In this document: piece after piece, positions 8,656 to 17,426 of the stretch
Position numbering within the stretch: position 1 is the first letter of the stretch
Layout of the letters: every line of letters starts with the position of its first letter
Source of the DNA: Actinokineospora bangkokensis
GTDB taxonomy: Bacteria > Actinomycetota > Actinomycetes > Mycobacteriales > Pseudonocardiaceae
Direction of reading: 5' to 3'
Length of the DNA: 64,000 bases
NCBI RefSeq assembly: GCF_001940455.1
Contig: NZ_MKQR01000002.1
Span: 124,001-188,000 of the forward strand
The notes under the pieces: model-generated
The model's input: only the letters and a program-made list of their open reading frames with translations
Told to the model about the DNA's origin: nothing
Database searches by the model: none
Translations under genes and position numbers: made by a program

Positions 8656-9071
8656 CGGCGCTCCCCCTCCTCCACGTGCGCCACCGCGTCCACCACGATG
8701 TGCGACAGGTGCTCGTCCACCAGCCGGTAGACGACCTCGCGGCCGTGCCGCTCGCCGCGCACCACGCCTGCGGCCTTGAGCACCCGCAGGTGCTGGCTGA
8801 TCAGCGGCTGCGCCACCCCCAGGGCGTCCACCAGCTCGTGCACGCACAGGTCGGCCGCGCGCAGCTCCAGCACGATCGCGATGCGCACGGGCGCGGCCAG
8901 CGCGCGCAGCAGGTCGCCCGCCGCGTTGAGGGTGTCCACCGGCCTGCGCGGCAGCTGCCGCGGGGCGGGCCGGTCGGGGGAGTGGTCATGGGTGGTGGAG
9001 TCGTGGGCCGTGGGGTCGCCGTGCCGCTCGGCGGCAGCGGGCAGCTCCTGCGGCACTGCTTCCGGGCTCAC
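8652..9071 (-). CDS. ArsR/SmtB-family metal sensor with an alpha-5 zinc site
   Basis: A 139-residue ArsR-family winged-helix repressor. The DNA-binding core reads LCVHELVDALGVAQPLISQHLRVLKAAGVV. The C-terminal helix contains D119-E-H121, ten residues, H132, two residues, E135. This is the DxHx10HxxE pattern of the alpha-5 Zn/Co site in SmtB and CzrA. There is no alpha-3 ELCVCDL arsenite motif, so zinc-type sensing is likely. The N-terminal 40 residues are His/Pro-rich and poorly ordered. It starts at GTG 9071 and overlaps the Zur-like gene downstream. ArsR plus Zur in one operon would pair a sensor of excess zinc with a sensor of low zinc. Confidence 0.88.
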   Translation of the reverse strand: MSPEAVPQELPAAAERHGDPTAHDSTTHDHSPDRPAPRQLPRRPVDTLNAAGDLLRALAAPVRIAIVLELRAADLCVHELVDALGVAQPLISQHLRVLKAAGVVRGERHGREVVYRLVDEHLSHIVVDAVAHVEEGERR

Positions 9072-9106
9072 GATGGGTGCGTCCTCTCCGGCCAGCTGAA
9101 CGGTGT

Positions 9107-9128
9107 GATGGTTACCGTTGTCAACATC
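9107..9128. promoter_or_regulatory. imperfect inverted repeat upstream of the ArsR-Zur pair
   Basis: GATGGTTAC (9107-9115) and GTCAACATC (9120-9128) match as an inverted repeat at 7 of 9 positions around a 4-nt centre. It lies 36 nt upstream of the ArsR start, where autoregulation by ArsR or Zur would act. It is not a textbook Zur or SmtB box, so which protein binds is open. Confidence 0.4.
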
Positions 9129-9176
9129 CTAGGCCGTTGCGCGGACAACCCGGGGTTGCGCCAGGTCACAGCACCC

Positions 9177-9551
9177 TCAGCGGGCCGTCGCGGGCCCGGA
9201 CGCCTCGCCGAGCCGCACCGTGGCGGCGTCGGCGGCCAGCAGGCTGGTGTGCGTGCGGACCCCCTCGGCGGAGGCCTCCACCACCACCTCGTAGGCGGCG
9301 GGCTCGGTGGTGTCGGCCTCGGCCAGCAGCGGGATCACCTCGGTGCGCACGTCGAACGGCGACATGGCCCGCCGGTAGGCCGACACCGAGTCGAACTCGA
9401 CGGTCAGCACCCACGAGTCGGACACCTCGGTGGAGCGCACCAGCAGTCCCCGGGTGCAGCCGGGCTGGGCGAGCAGCAGCTCCAGCGCCCGCGCGGCGCG
9501 CGCGGTGAACGGCTCGGGGTCGGAGGTGGTGAACCGGGCGATGAGCAGCAC
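9177..9551 (-). CDS. ABM-fold (antibiotic biosynthesis monooxygenase-like) protein
   Basis: A 124-residue protein with the ferredoxin-like alpha/beta barrel pattern of ABM or stress-responsive dimeric domains. MLLIARFTTSDPEPFTARAARALELLLAQPGCTRG is a strand followed by a helix, and STEVSDSWVLTVEFDSVSAYRRAMSPFDVRTEVIPLL matches the W..v..f....y..al pattern. Some relatives are heme- or quinol-processing oxygenases, but many have no known role. It starts at GTG 9551. It lies alone between the zinc regulators and a divergent small membrane gene. Confidence 0.7.
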   Translation of the reverse strand: MLLIARFTTSDPEPFTARAARALELLLAQPGCTRGLLVRSTEVSDSWVLTVEFDSVSAYRRAMSPFDVRTEVIPLLAEADTTEPAAYEVVVEASAEGVRTHTSLLAADAATVRLGEASGPATAR

Positions 9552-9759
9552 GGCGGCCTTCCACGGGGTCGTCGGTCCGGAGGTGTGACCGTAGGCCGCC
9601 CCGCCGCCCGCCCGCGAGCCGGGTCCTGGTCACCGCGGGTGGTCGAGCCCTGAGCACGCCCACGCCGGTGGGGGAGCGGGGCGTGATGGTCCGACACCGC
9701 TGGTCGAACAAGCCCTAGGCTGGGTTCCGCCCTCGACCAGCGACGCAACGGGAGGCCTC

Positions 9760-10032
9760 GTGCGACCCAGGCGCTCGACGTCCGCGCCCCTGCTGCCCGG
9801 CAGCGGCCCGCTGTCGCGGGTCCACCCGGCGCTGGCGTTCCTGGTGGTGGCCGCGGTGTTCGCCGCGGGTGTGCTGGTCCGCGGACCGGTGGGCGCGGGG
9901 CTGCTGCTGGTGCTCGCGGCGGGTGTGGCGCTGCTGCTGGTCGGCACGTGGCGGGCGCTGCCGCCCGCCCACCGCGCGGGCCGGGTGCTGGTCCTGGCGC
10001 TGCTCGTGGTGGTGGCCGTCTCCGTCCTGTGA
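9760..10032 (+). CDS. small two-helix membrane protein
   Basis: A 90-residue protein from GTG 9760. It has a basic, Pro/Ser-rich N-terminus and two or three closely spaced hydrophobic segments ([48 protein letters not shown]). Short membrane proteins of this kind are often found just upstream of glyS in actinobacteria. A -10-like TAGGCT occurs at 9716-9721. No function can be given. The C-terminus ends inside the last membrane segment. Confidence 0.65.
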   Translation: MRPRRSTSAPLLPGSGPLSRVHPALAFLVVAAVFAAGVLVRGPVGAGLLLVLAAGVALLLVGTWRALPPAHRAGRVLVLALLVVVAVSVL

Positions 10033-10138
10033 GCTCCCGGGGCCCCGCCGCGCGGCTGACCCGCTGACCCGCCGCTGCCTGCGCCGACTACCCTGGGTGC
10101 CTCACAGGAGTACGTTGTTTCCCCCGCATGGAGGGTCA

Positions 10139-11524
<1,386 letters not shown>

Positions 11525-11604
11525 CCAGCGCCGCCAACCCGAGCACGCGAAAGCCGACAGGCGCCCGGTAGCCGACAGGCCCACCGAGCAGGCCCGAGGC
11601 AAGC

Positions 11605-11640
11605 GGAAGGCCTCCCCGCCCCCGAGCGGGGAGGCCTTCC
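11605..11640 (+). terminator. hairpin terminator after glyS
   Basis: A perfect 15-bp stem (11605-11619 with 11626-11640) closes a 6-nt loop about 80 nt after the glyS stop. The arms read GGAAGGCCTCCCCGC and its complement. Only a weak T-rich tail follows, as is usual for high-GC actinomycete terminators. Confidence 0.8.
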
Positions 11641-11644
11641 TGTT

Positions 11645-12201
11645 CCCAGGACAACCCCGATCCCGTCCGGGACGTGCCACCCCACCACCTGAACGAACCT
11701 CCCAACCCCCGATCAGCCCACCCCTGCCACCCATCTGGCCACGCCCCACCACTCACCGCCGCCACCCACCACACAGCGCAACGCCCACGGTCCGCCCCCG
11801 GGCGTCCGGCACCCCGGCACGGACACCCCAGCCCCGGCACCCGAGGTGAACGCCCTGACGCGCTAGCCACTGCTCGCCCGCACACACGCCGCTCACCGGT
11901 CCGGGCCATCTGCTGCCCGCAGGCAGGCGAGTCGCGGTCCCACACCGAGCCGCTTGCTGCCCGCTGCCAAGGCAGGCGCGGATGACCTGAGCCGCGCCAG
12001 GTGCCGCCCATCGACAGGTGCCCCGCTCGGCTGGGCTACCTGTTTCCCGTAGGCAAGCGCGCCGCCCACGTGGACCAACCACCCGCAGGCGGGCGCGCCG
12101 CCGTCCCAGGCCAAGCCGACCAAGGCGGCGCGTAGCGCCTCAGGGGCCGAGCCGGTCCGTCGCCCCCCACCGCGTCCCGCTCTCAGTCGCGTCGCCGCCG
12201 A
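11645..12201. other. gene-poor stretch with degenerate GC-rich repeats
   Basis: No convincing gene is seen in these ~560 bases. Both strands have open frames, but they lack actinomycete codon bias and recognisable domains. Related fragments of the form CCCGCAGGCAGGCG recur near 11916, 11958, 12046 and 12080 at irregular spacing. These could be remnants of a decayed repeat or gene. The stretch separates glyS from a convergent gene. Confidence 0.45.
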
Positions 12202-12993
12202 TCACCCCAGGTGCACCACCACCTCAGGCCGTGGCAGCGAAGCCGCCACCCGGTACCCCTCCCGCAGCTCCGCCACCACTCCCGCGCGATCGCCCGCCAA
12301 CCGCTGCGCCGACGTGCACACCGGCACCACCCCCACCGCCCGCAGCCGCGCTCCCCGGGCCGCCATCGCCGCCTCCCCGCGCGGGGACCACGGCTGCCGC
12401 AGGTCCACGTCCCACGCCAACCCCACCTCGTCCCACCACGCGTCCACCACCCCGAGGTGCACGTCCGCGACCGTCGACAGCCGCACCGACCACCTCGGCG
12501 GGGGCAGCCCCGCGTCCTCCACCACCCCCGTCACCACCCGCTCGCTGAGCGACCGCACCCCGCGGTCCACCTCGGACAGCACCCGCCGCAGCACCGACGT
12601 GCCCCGGCCGCCCACGAACGCCAGCTCGGCCCGCACCTCCTGCACCGGCGCCGACGACACCACCTCCCGGACCTCCCGCTCGACCAGGGTTCGGCGGCAG
12701 GCGTCCACCACCGCACGGGGCACGGGCGCGGTCGGGAACCCGTTGCACCACAGGGCGTCCGGCAGCCGGTCTGTCCGCTCCACCGACACGGACCCGTCGG
12801 TGCGTCCACGGCCGGAGGGCGGCACGAGCAGGTGGATCGCGCCCTGCGGCGCCAGGTCCACGCCGTGCAGCCACAGGGCTTCGCGGCCGGTCACCACCGC
12901 GTGCGGTCCCGCCCAGCGCAGGGCGGCCCGGAGGCGGTGGGCGCGGGAGCCATCCGGGGCCTCCGCGAGGTCGAATGCAGTTCGGTTCGTCAT
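12202..12993 (-). CDS. AbiEi/DUF559-type protein of unknown function
   Basis: A 263-residue protein from ATG 12993. The first half resembles the type IV antitoxin AbiEi-like region common in actinobacteria (AVVTGREALWLHGVDLAPQGAIHLLVPPSGRGR, TAPVPRAVVDACR). The C-terminal part (VADVHLGVVDAWWDEVGLAWDVDLRQPWSPRGEAAMAARGARLRAVGVVPV) has the outline of a DUF559/Vsr-like nuclease fold. The usual EhD...H catalytic signature is weak: D appears in WDVDLRQ but the following His is missing. No cognate toxin lies nearby. Such stand-alone genes are abundant in actinomycetes and their role is unknown. Confidence 0.6.
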   Translation of the reverse strand: MTNRTAFDLAEAPDGSRAHRLRAALRWAGPHAVVTGREALWLHGVDLAPQGAIHLLVPPSGRGRTDGSVSVERTDRLPDALWCNGFPTAPVPRAVVDACRRTLVEREVREVVSSAPVQEVRAELAFVGGRGTSVLRRVLSEVDRGVRSLSERVVTGVVEDAGLPPPRWSVRLSTVADVHLGVVDAWWDEVGLAWDVDLRQPWSPRGEAAMAARGARLRAVGVVPVCTSAQRLAGDRAGVVAELREGYRVAASLPRPEVVVHLG

Positions 12994-13043
12994 GGCTCCA
13001 GAGAACCGGAGCCGTGCGGCAGCCACCAGAAGTCGCCCGAGGC

Positions 13044-13071
13044 TGTGGACAACTCGCGGGGCTGTGGACAA
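13044..13071. promoter_or_regulatory. two DnaA-box-like 9-mers
   Basis: TGTGGACAA occurs at 13044-13052 and 13063-13071. Its complement TTGTCCACA is the actinobacterial DnaA-box consensus. The copies are spaced 19 bp start to start, between divergent genes. A third copy is at 16226-16234. They could be DnaA-titrating sites or promoter elements. Confidence 0.4.
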
Positions 13072-13169
13072 CCCGGACCCGGGCAACCCCCCGGTCGGTG
13101 GTCGCGTCCTATCCTGCGCGTAGCGTGTTCGCGCCACCACACCTCCCCAGGCAGCGTGGAAGGACCCCC

Positions 13170-13814
13170 GTGCCCCACCCCCGCCCCGTGCGCCGGTTCC
13201 TGCGCAGGCTGCTCGTCGGCTTCGTGTTGATGGGCATGCTGGTCGTGGGCGGCACCGCGTTCCGGGTGTGGCAGGTCGCCAGGATCGACGACCGGGACCG
13301 GGCCGACGTGGTGGTCGTGCTCGGCGCCGCGCAGTACGCGGGCAAGCCGTCGAAGGTGCTGGAGGCGCGGCTGCGGCAGGCCAAGGAGCTGTTCGACGAG
13401 GGCGTGTCCGACCACGTCGTCACCGGCGGCGGCAGGCGCGAGGGCGACCGGTTCAGCGAGGCCGAGGCGGGCAAGCGCTGGCTGGTCGACCACGGGGTGC
13501 CCGAGGACCGGGTCATCCAGGTCAGCGAGGGCAACGACACCCTCGGCACGCTGCGCGCGGTGGCGGGCGTGGTGCTCCAGCGCGGCTGGGAGACCGCGGT
13601 GATCGTCAGCGACCCGTGGCACTCGCTGCGCGCCCGCACCATGGCCAAGGACGCCGGTCTGGACGCCTGGACCTCCCCGACGCACTCCGGGCCGATCGTG
13701 CAGACCCGCGAGACCCAGGCCCGCTACATCCTGCGCGAGACGGCCGCCCTGCTCTACTACCGCGCCACCAAGGCCTCCGCCGACCGCATCGCCATCGACC
13801 AGGAAGTCGGCTGA
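13170..13814 (+). CDS. YdcF/SanA-like DUF218 membrane-anchored protein
   Basis: A 214-residue DUF218 protein from GTG 13170, with GGAAGGA about 6-12 nt upstream. An N-terminal signal anchor (RRLLVGFVLMGMLVVGGTAF) precedes the DUF218 core: ADVVVVLGAAQYAGKPSKVLEARLRQAKELF, VVTGGGRREGDRFSEAEAGKRWLVDHGVP, SEGNDTLGTLRAV and VIVSDPWHSLRARTMAKDAG. This is the pattern of SanA/YdcF proteins, linked in other bacteria to envelope barrier function. The catalytic role is uncertain. dgt starts 34 nt downstream from its own promoter-like sequence. Confidence 0.85.
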   Translation: MPHPRPVRRFLRRLLVGFVLMGMLVVGGTAFRVWQVARIDDRDRADVVVVLGAAQYAGKPSKVLEARLRQAKELFDEGVSDHVVTGGGRREGDRFSEAEAGKRWLVDHGVPEDRVIQVSEGNDTLGTLRAVAGVVLQRGWETAVIVSDPWHSLRARTMAKDAGLDAWTSPTHSGPIVQTRETQARYILRETAALLYYRATKASADRIAIDQEVG

Positions 13815-13836
13815 GCCCGGTGCCCGCGGGGCGACG

Positions 13837-13842
13837 TACCCT
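13837..13842 (+). promoter_or_regulatory. -10 element for leaderless dgt
   Basis: TACCCT fits TANNNT and ends 6 nt before the GTG of dgt. A transcript starting about 7 nt after a -10 would begin at or next to the start codon, giving a leaderless mRNA. No ribosome-binding site is visible. Confidence 0.5.
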
Positions 13843-13848
13843 CGCCGG

Positions 13849-15129
13849 GTGACACCCGGTTACCGCGCCCACGACGCCGAACGCCTCGTCAGCGAGCCCG
13901 CCAAGGGGTCCGGGCTGCCCGGCACCGGGGAGCCCCGGCGGTCGCCGTTCAGCCGCGACCGCGCGCGGGTGCTGCACTCGGCGGCGCTGCGCAGGCTCGC
14001 GGGCAAGACCCAGGTCGTCGGCCCGCACGAGGGCGTGGACGCGCACGGCATCCCGCGCACCCGGCTCACGCACTCGCTGGAGGTCGCCCAGATCGGCCGG
14101 GGCATCGCGGAGGAGCTGGGGTGCGACCCGGACGTCGTCGACACCGCCGGGCTCGCCCACGACATCGGCCACCCGCCCTTCGGCCACAACGGCGAGCAGG
14201 CGCTCAACGCCGCCGCCCAGGCCTGCGGCGGGTTCGAGGGCAACGCGCAGACGCTGCGCATCCTCACCCGGTTGGAGCCCAAGGTCGACGGGCACGGCCT
14301 CAACCTGACCCGGGCGTCGTTGGACGCGGCGACGAAGTACCCGTGGGCGCGGCGCGCGGGCGTGGTCAAGTTCGGCGTGTACGACGACGACATGGCCGTG
14401 TTCGAGTGGCTGCGCGAGGGCGCGCCGGGGGACCGGCGGTGCGTCGAGGCGCAGCTCATGGACTGGTCGGACGACGTCGCCTACTCGGTGCACGACGTGG
14501 AGGACGGGGTGCGCTCGGGCCGGATCAGCCTCGCCGCGCTCGCCGACCCGACCGAGCGCGCGGTGATCGCCGGGCTCGCGGCCAAGCACTTCTCCGGTGA
14601 GCCGGTGTCGAACCTGGAGGCGGCCGCCGAGGTCCTGAAGTCGCTGCCGCCGGTCGCCGCGCTGGTGCGGCGGGACTACGACGGATCGGTGGAGGCGCAG
14701 GTCGCGCTCAAGCGGCTCACCAGCGAACTCGTCGGCCGGTTCGCCTCGGCGGTCGTCGGTGACACCCGGCGGTTGCACGGCGAAGGGCCGTTGACCCGGC
14801 ACGGCGCGGACCTGGTCATCCCCGCGCAGGCGGCCGCGGAGGTCGCGCTGCTGAAGGCGATGGCCGTTCGCTACGTCATGAGCGACCCCGACCGGCTGGC
14901 GATGCAGGCCGGGCAGCGGCAGTTGCTCACGTCGTTGGTGGCCGCTCTGGTCGACAGCGCGCCGAACGGGTTGGAATCCGCTTTCCGCCCCGCGTGGTTG
15001 GAGGCGGAGGACGACGCCGGGCGCCTGCGGGTGGTGATCGACCAGGTGGCGTCGTTGACCGACGCGCAAGCCGTGACGTGGCACCGGGTGCTCGTGTCCG
15101 ATCAGGGTGGACAAATCGGGACGAGGTGA
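13849..15129 (+). CDS. dgt: dGTP triphosphohydrolase family (HD domain)
   Basis: A 426-residue HD-domain dNTPase that releases triphosphate from dGTP or other dNTPs. The N-terminal RSPFSRDRARVLHSAALRRLAGKTQVV is the classic dGTPase lead. The metal site is given by RTRLTHSLEVAQIGRGIA (first His) and GLAHDIGHPPFGHNGEQAL (HD pair and following His). A downstream MDWSDDVAYSVHDVEDG supplies the last Asp. The length suits the family. Directly after it, with a 13-nt gap, come two serpin genes. dnaG lies ~2.3 kb downstream, and dgt-dnaG clustering is usual in actinobacteria, so the serpins look like an insertion into that pair. Confidence 0.93.
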   Translation: MTPGYRAHDAERLVSEPAKGSGLPGTGEPRRSPFSRDRARVLHSAALRRLAGKTQVVGPHEGVDAHGIPRTRLTHSLEVAQIGRGIAEELGCDPDVVDTAGLAHDIGHPPFGHNGEQALNAAAQACGGFEGNAQTLRILTRLEPKVDGHGLNLTRASLDAATKYPWARRAGVVKFGVYDDDMAVFEWLREGAPGDRRCVEAQLMDWSDDVAYSVHDVEDGVRSGRISLAALADPTERAVIAGLAAKHFSGEPVSNLEAAAEVLKSLPPVAALVRRDYDGSVEAQVALKRLTSELVGRFASAVVGDTRRLHGEGPLTRHGADLVIPAQAAAEVALLKAMAVRYVMSDPDRLAMQAGQRQLLTSLVAALVDSAPNGLESAFRPAWLEAEDDAGRLRVVIDQVASLTDAQAVTWHRVLVSDQGGQIGTR

Positions 15130-15142
15130 CAGACTGCGCGGC

Positions 15143-16216
15143 ATGGGGCACCTCGATTTCGCGTTGTCGGTTCACCGCGCGCTCGCGCCCGACGTGTCCG
15201 AGCAGGCCTGTTGGTCGCCGTACTCGATGGCCGCCGCGCTGAACCTGCTCACGCTCGGGGCCCGCGGACGAACCCGGGATGAACTCGTCGACCTCTTGGG
15301 TGAAGACGTCGAAGCGCTCGCCGCGACCCTCGCGGAAAGCCCCGCCCAAGACGATGACGACAAGGTGGCTTATGCCGTCGCGAACACCCTTTGGGTGGAC
15401 GCGCAAACGCCCGTGGAGCAGGGTTTCGCGGCCGCGCTGAGCGGCGGTGTGCGCAATGCGCCTTTCCGCGCTGAGCCGGAGAAGGCCCGGGACGCCATCA
15501 ACGCCGACGTCGCGGGAACGACGCGCGACCTGATTCCCGAACTCATCCCGCCGGGCCTCATCTCCTCGGACACGATCGCGGCCCTAGTGAACGCGCTCTA
15601 CCTGAAAACCGGGTGGCGCAAGGAGTTCCAGCGCTCCGGCACCCAGGACATGCCGTTCCACACCCCGCACGGCGCTGTCGACGTGCCGACGATGCGGGTG
15701 TCGCACAAGGTGTCCTACCGCGCCCAGGACGGCTGGCAAGCGGTCAGCATCCCCGCGCAGGGCCTCGTCGAGGCCACGGTGCTCCTGCCGGACGCGCCGC
15801 TCGCCGAGGCGGAGCCGCAGTTGACCGGCGACCTCCTGCGGACCCTGCTGTCCCCCGCGCCTGCCAGGCAGGTCGCGCTCTGGCTGCCCAAGTTCTCGCT
15901 GGATGCCTCCTACGAGGCGGAGAAAGCGTTGCAGCTGTTGGGCATCCGGTCGGTGTTCGATGAGATCGGGGCTGATCTGAGCGGGATCAGCGCGGAACGG
16001 CTGCGGGTCGACACCATCCTCCACAAGGCCGTGCTGACGATCGACGAGCAGGGTTTGGAGGGTGCCGCCGCGACGGCCGCCATCATGACGCGCGGCGGTC
16101 CCCCCAGGGTCGAGGAGCCCGTGCAGGTCGTGGTCGACCGCCCTTTCCTGTTCCTGGTGCGCCACCGCGCCGCAGGCCTCACCTACTTCCTGGCGCGGGT
16201 CGTCAACCCGGCCTGA
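15143..16216 (+). CDS. serpin-family protein, first of a tandem pair
   Basis: A 357-residue serpin without a signal peptide, so probably cytoplasmic. Serpins trap serine or cysteine proteases through a cleavable reactive loop. The start QACWSPYSMAAALNLLTLGARG and the NALYLKTGWRKEF, LVEATVLLPD and RPFLFLVRHRAAGLTYFLARVVNPA segments are family signatures. The hinge reads DEQGLEGAAATAA, near the inhibitory consensus (E at P17, G at P15, AAAT before P8). P14 is Leu rather than Ser/Thr, and P12 is Gly. The loop continues IMTRGGPPR, so Arg or an adjacent Gly is the likely P1. The size is slightly below the usual 370-400 residues. It is clearly homologous to the next gene. Confidence 0.92.
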   Translation: MGHLDFALSVHRALAPDVSEQACWSPYSMAAALNLLTLGARGRTRDELVDLLGEDVEALAATLAESPAQDDDDKVAYAVANTLWVDAQTPVEQGFAAALSGGVRNAPFRAEPEKARDAINADVAGTTRDLIPELIPPGLISSDTIAALVNALYLKTGWRKEFQRSGTQDMPFHTPHGAVDVPTMRVSHKVSYRAQDGWQAVSIPAQGLVEATVLLPDAPLAEAEPQLTGDLLRTLLSPAPARQVALWLPKFSLDASYEAEKALQLLGIRSVFDEIGADLSGISAERLRVDTILHKAVLTIDEQGLEGAAATAAIMTRGGPPRVEEPVQVVVDRPFLFLVRHRAAGLTYFLARVVNPA

Positions 16217-16225
16217 CCTGGGGGT

Positions 16226-16234
16226 TGTGGACAA
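16226..16234. promoter_or_regulatory. DnaA-box-like 9-mer between the serpin genes
   Basis: TGTGGACAA lies within GTTGTGGACAAC (16223-16235 region), itself a near-palindrome with GTTGT and ACAAC arms. It sits 40 nt before the second serpin start. The same 9-mer occurs twice at 13044-13071. Confidence 0.35.
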
Positions 16235-16273
16235 CTTCCGACGGGGTCCCGCCCAGCCGGCACACTCGGTGAC

Positions 16274-17383
16274 GTGGGACACCTCGACTACACCCTCGCA
16301 CTGCACGCGGCCCTGGCACCCGACCCGGCCGAGCAGGTCTGCTGGTCGCCGTTCTCGGTGGCCAGCGCCCTCGGCCTGGTCACCGCCGGTGCCGCGGGCC
16401 CGACCAGGGACGAGCTGGTCAGGCTCCTCGGCGACCCCGAGCAGCTGCTGGCCGACCTGGACTCCGCGTCCGACCTGACCGAGCGCGGCTCCGGCGACGA
16501 CCCACCGGTCATCGCCGTGGCCAACACGCTCTGGGTCGACGCTGCGGTGGGGGTCCACGAGGACTTCGCCGCCCGGCTCAGCGGCGGGGTCCGCGGTGCC
16601 CCGTTCAAGGCCGAGCCGGACAAGGCCAGGCAGGACATCAACGCCGACGTCGCGGAGACCACCCGCGGCCTCATCCCGGAGCTGCTCGCACCGGGGGCCA
16701 TCACGGCCAAGACCATGTCGGCGCTGGTCAACGCCCTCTACCTCAAGTGCGCCTGGGAGCACTCGTTCACCGGGGGCACCGACGACCAGCCCTTCCACGC
16801 CCCCGGCGGTGACGTCACCGTCCCGACGATGCACCTCTCGGAGCACCTGGAGTACAAGGCGCTCCGCGGCTGGCGGGTGGTGCACCTCCCCGCCGAGGGC
16901 GGTGTCGAGGCGGTGGTGCTGCTGCCGGACGACGACCTGGCCGACGCCGAGGCCCGCCTCACCCCGGACCTGCTCGACCAGTTGCTCACCGAGCCCAGGC
17001 AGGCCCAGGTCGACCTGTCCCTGCCCAAGCTGTCCCTGCGGACGCAGGCCGAGCTGTCCACGGCGGTGCACTCGCTGGGGGTGGAGACGGTGTTCGGCGA
17101 CGAGGCGGACCTGTCGGGGATCAGCCCGGACCCGCTCGCGGTGGAGGACATCCTGCACGAGGCCGTGCTCCGGGTCGACGAGGACGGCTTCGAGGGCGCC
17201 GCCGCCACCGCGGTGCTGATGCGGCTCACCAGCATCCTCGACGCGAAGAAGGTGCGGGTCGTGGTCGACCGGCCGTTCCTGTTCCTCGTCCGGCACCGGG
17301 AGACGGGCGCGGTGTACTTCCTGGCGAGGGTGACCGACCCGTCCCTGGGCGAGTCCGACGACGGGCGGGGGGTGAGCGGGTGA
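16274..17383 (+). CDS. serpin-family protein, second of a tandem pair
   Basis: A 369-residue cytoplasmic serpin, paralogous to the preceding gene along its whole length (MGHLDYTLALHAALAPDPAEQVCWSPFSVASAL against MGHLDFALSVHRALAPDVSEQACWSPYSMAAAL). The hinge DEDGFEGAAATAV keeps the inhibitory pattern with Phe at P14. The reactive loop then reads LMRLTSILDAKK, quite unlike the first copy, so P1 would fall near Leu, Thr or Ser and the target protease should differ. The breach/shutter segments NALYLKCAWEHSF and RPFLFLVRHRETGAVYFLARVTDP are intact. GTG 16274 is chosen to match the start of the paralogue. Duplication followed by loop divergence is the simplest history. Confidence 0.92.
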   Translation: MGHLDYTLALHAALAPDPAEQVCWSPFSVASALGLVTAGAAGPTRDELVRLLGDPEQLLADLDSASDLTERGSGDDPPVIAVANTLWVDAAVGVHEDFAARLSGGVRGAPFKAEPDKARQDINADVAETTRGLIPELLAPGAITAKTMSALVNALYLKCAWEHSFTGGTDDQPFHAPGGDVTVPTMHLSEHLEYKALRGWRVVHLPAEGGVEAVVLLPDDDLADAEARLTPDLLDQLLTEPRQAQVDLSLPKLSLRTQAELSTAVHSLGVETVFGDEADLSGISPDPLAVEDILHEAVLRVDEDGFEGAAATAVLMRLTSILDAKKVRVVVDRPFLFLVRHRETGAVYFLARVTDPSLGESDDGRGVSG

Positions 17384-17412
17384 CCTGAACGCCGGGTGCC
17401 GGCGGGCGCGCC

Positions 17413-17418
17413 TAAACT
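17413..17418 (+). promoter_or_regulatory. -10 element for leaderless dnaG
   Basis: TAAACT fits TANNNT. Only 8 nt separate it from GTG 17427 of dnaG, and no ribosome-binding site is present, which predicts a leaderless transcript. Confidence 0.5.
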
Positions 17419-17426
17419 CGTCGGTT

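Noticed and set aside
11911-12100. A second, degenerate CRISPR array
   Set aside because: The similar fragments are unequally spaced (about 42, 88 and 34 nt) and do not share a palindromic core.
15143-17383. A recent identical duplication of the serpin gene
   Set aside because: The copies differ throughout and completely in the reactive loop, so this is an old, diverged pair.
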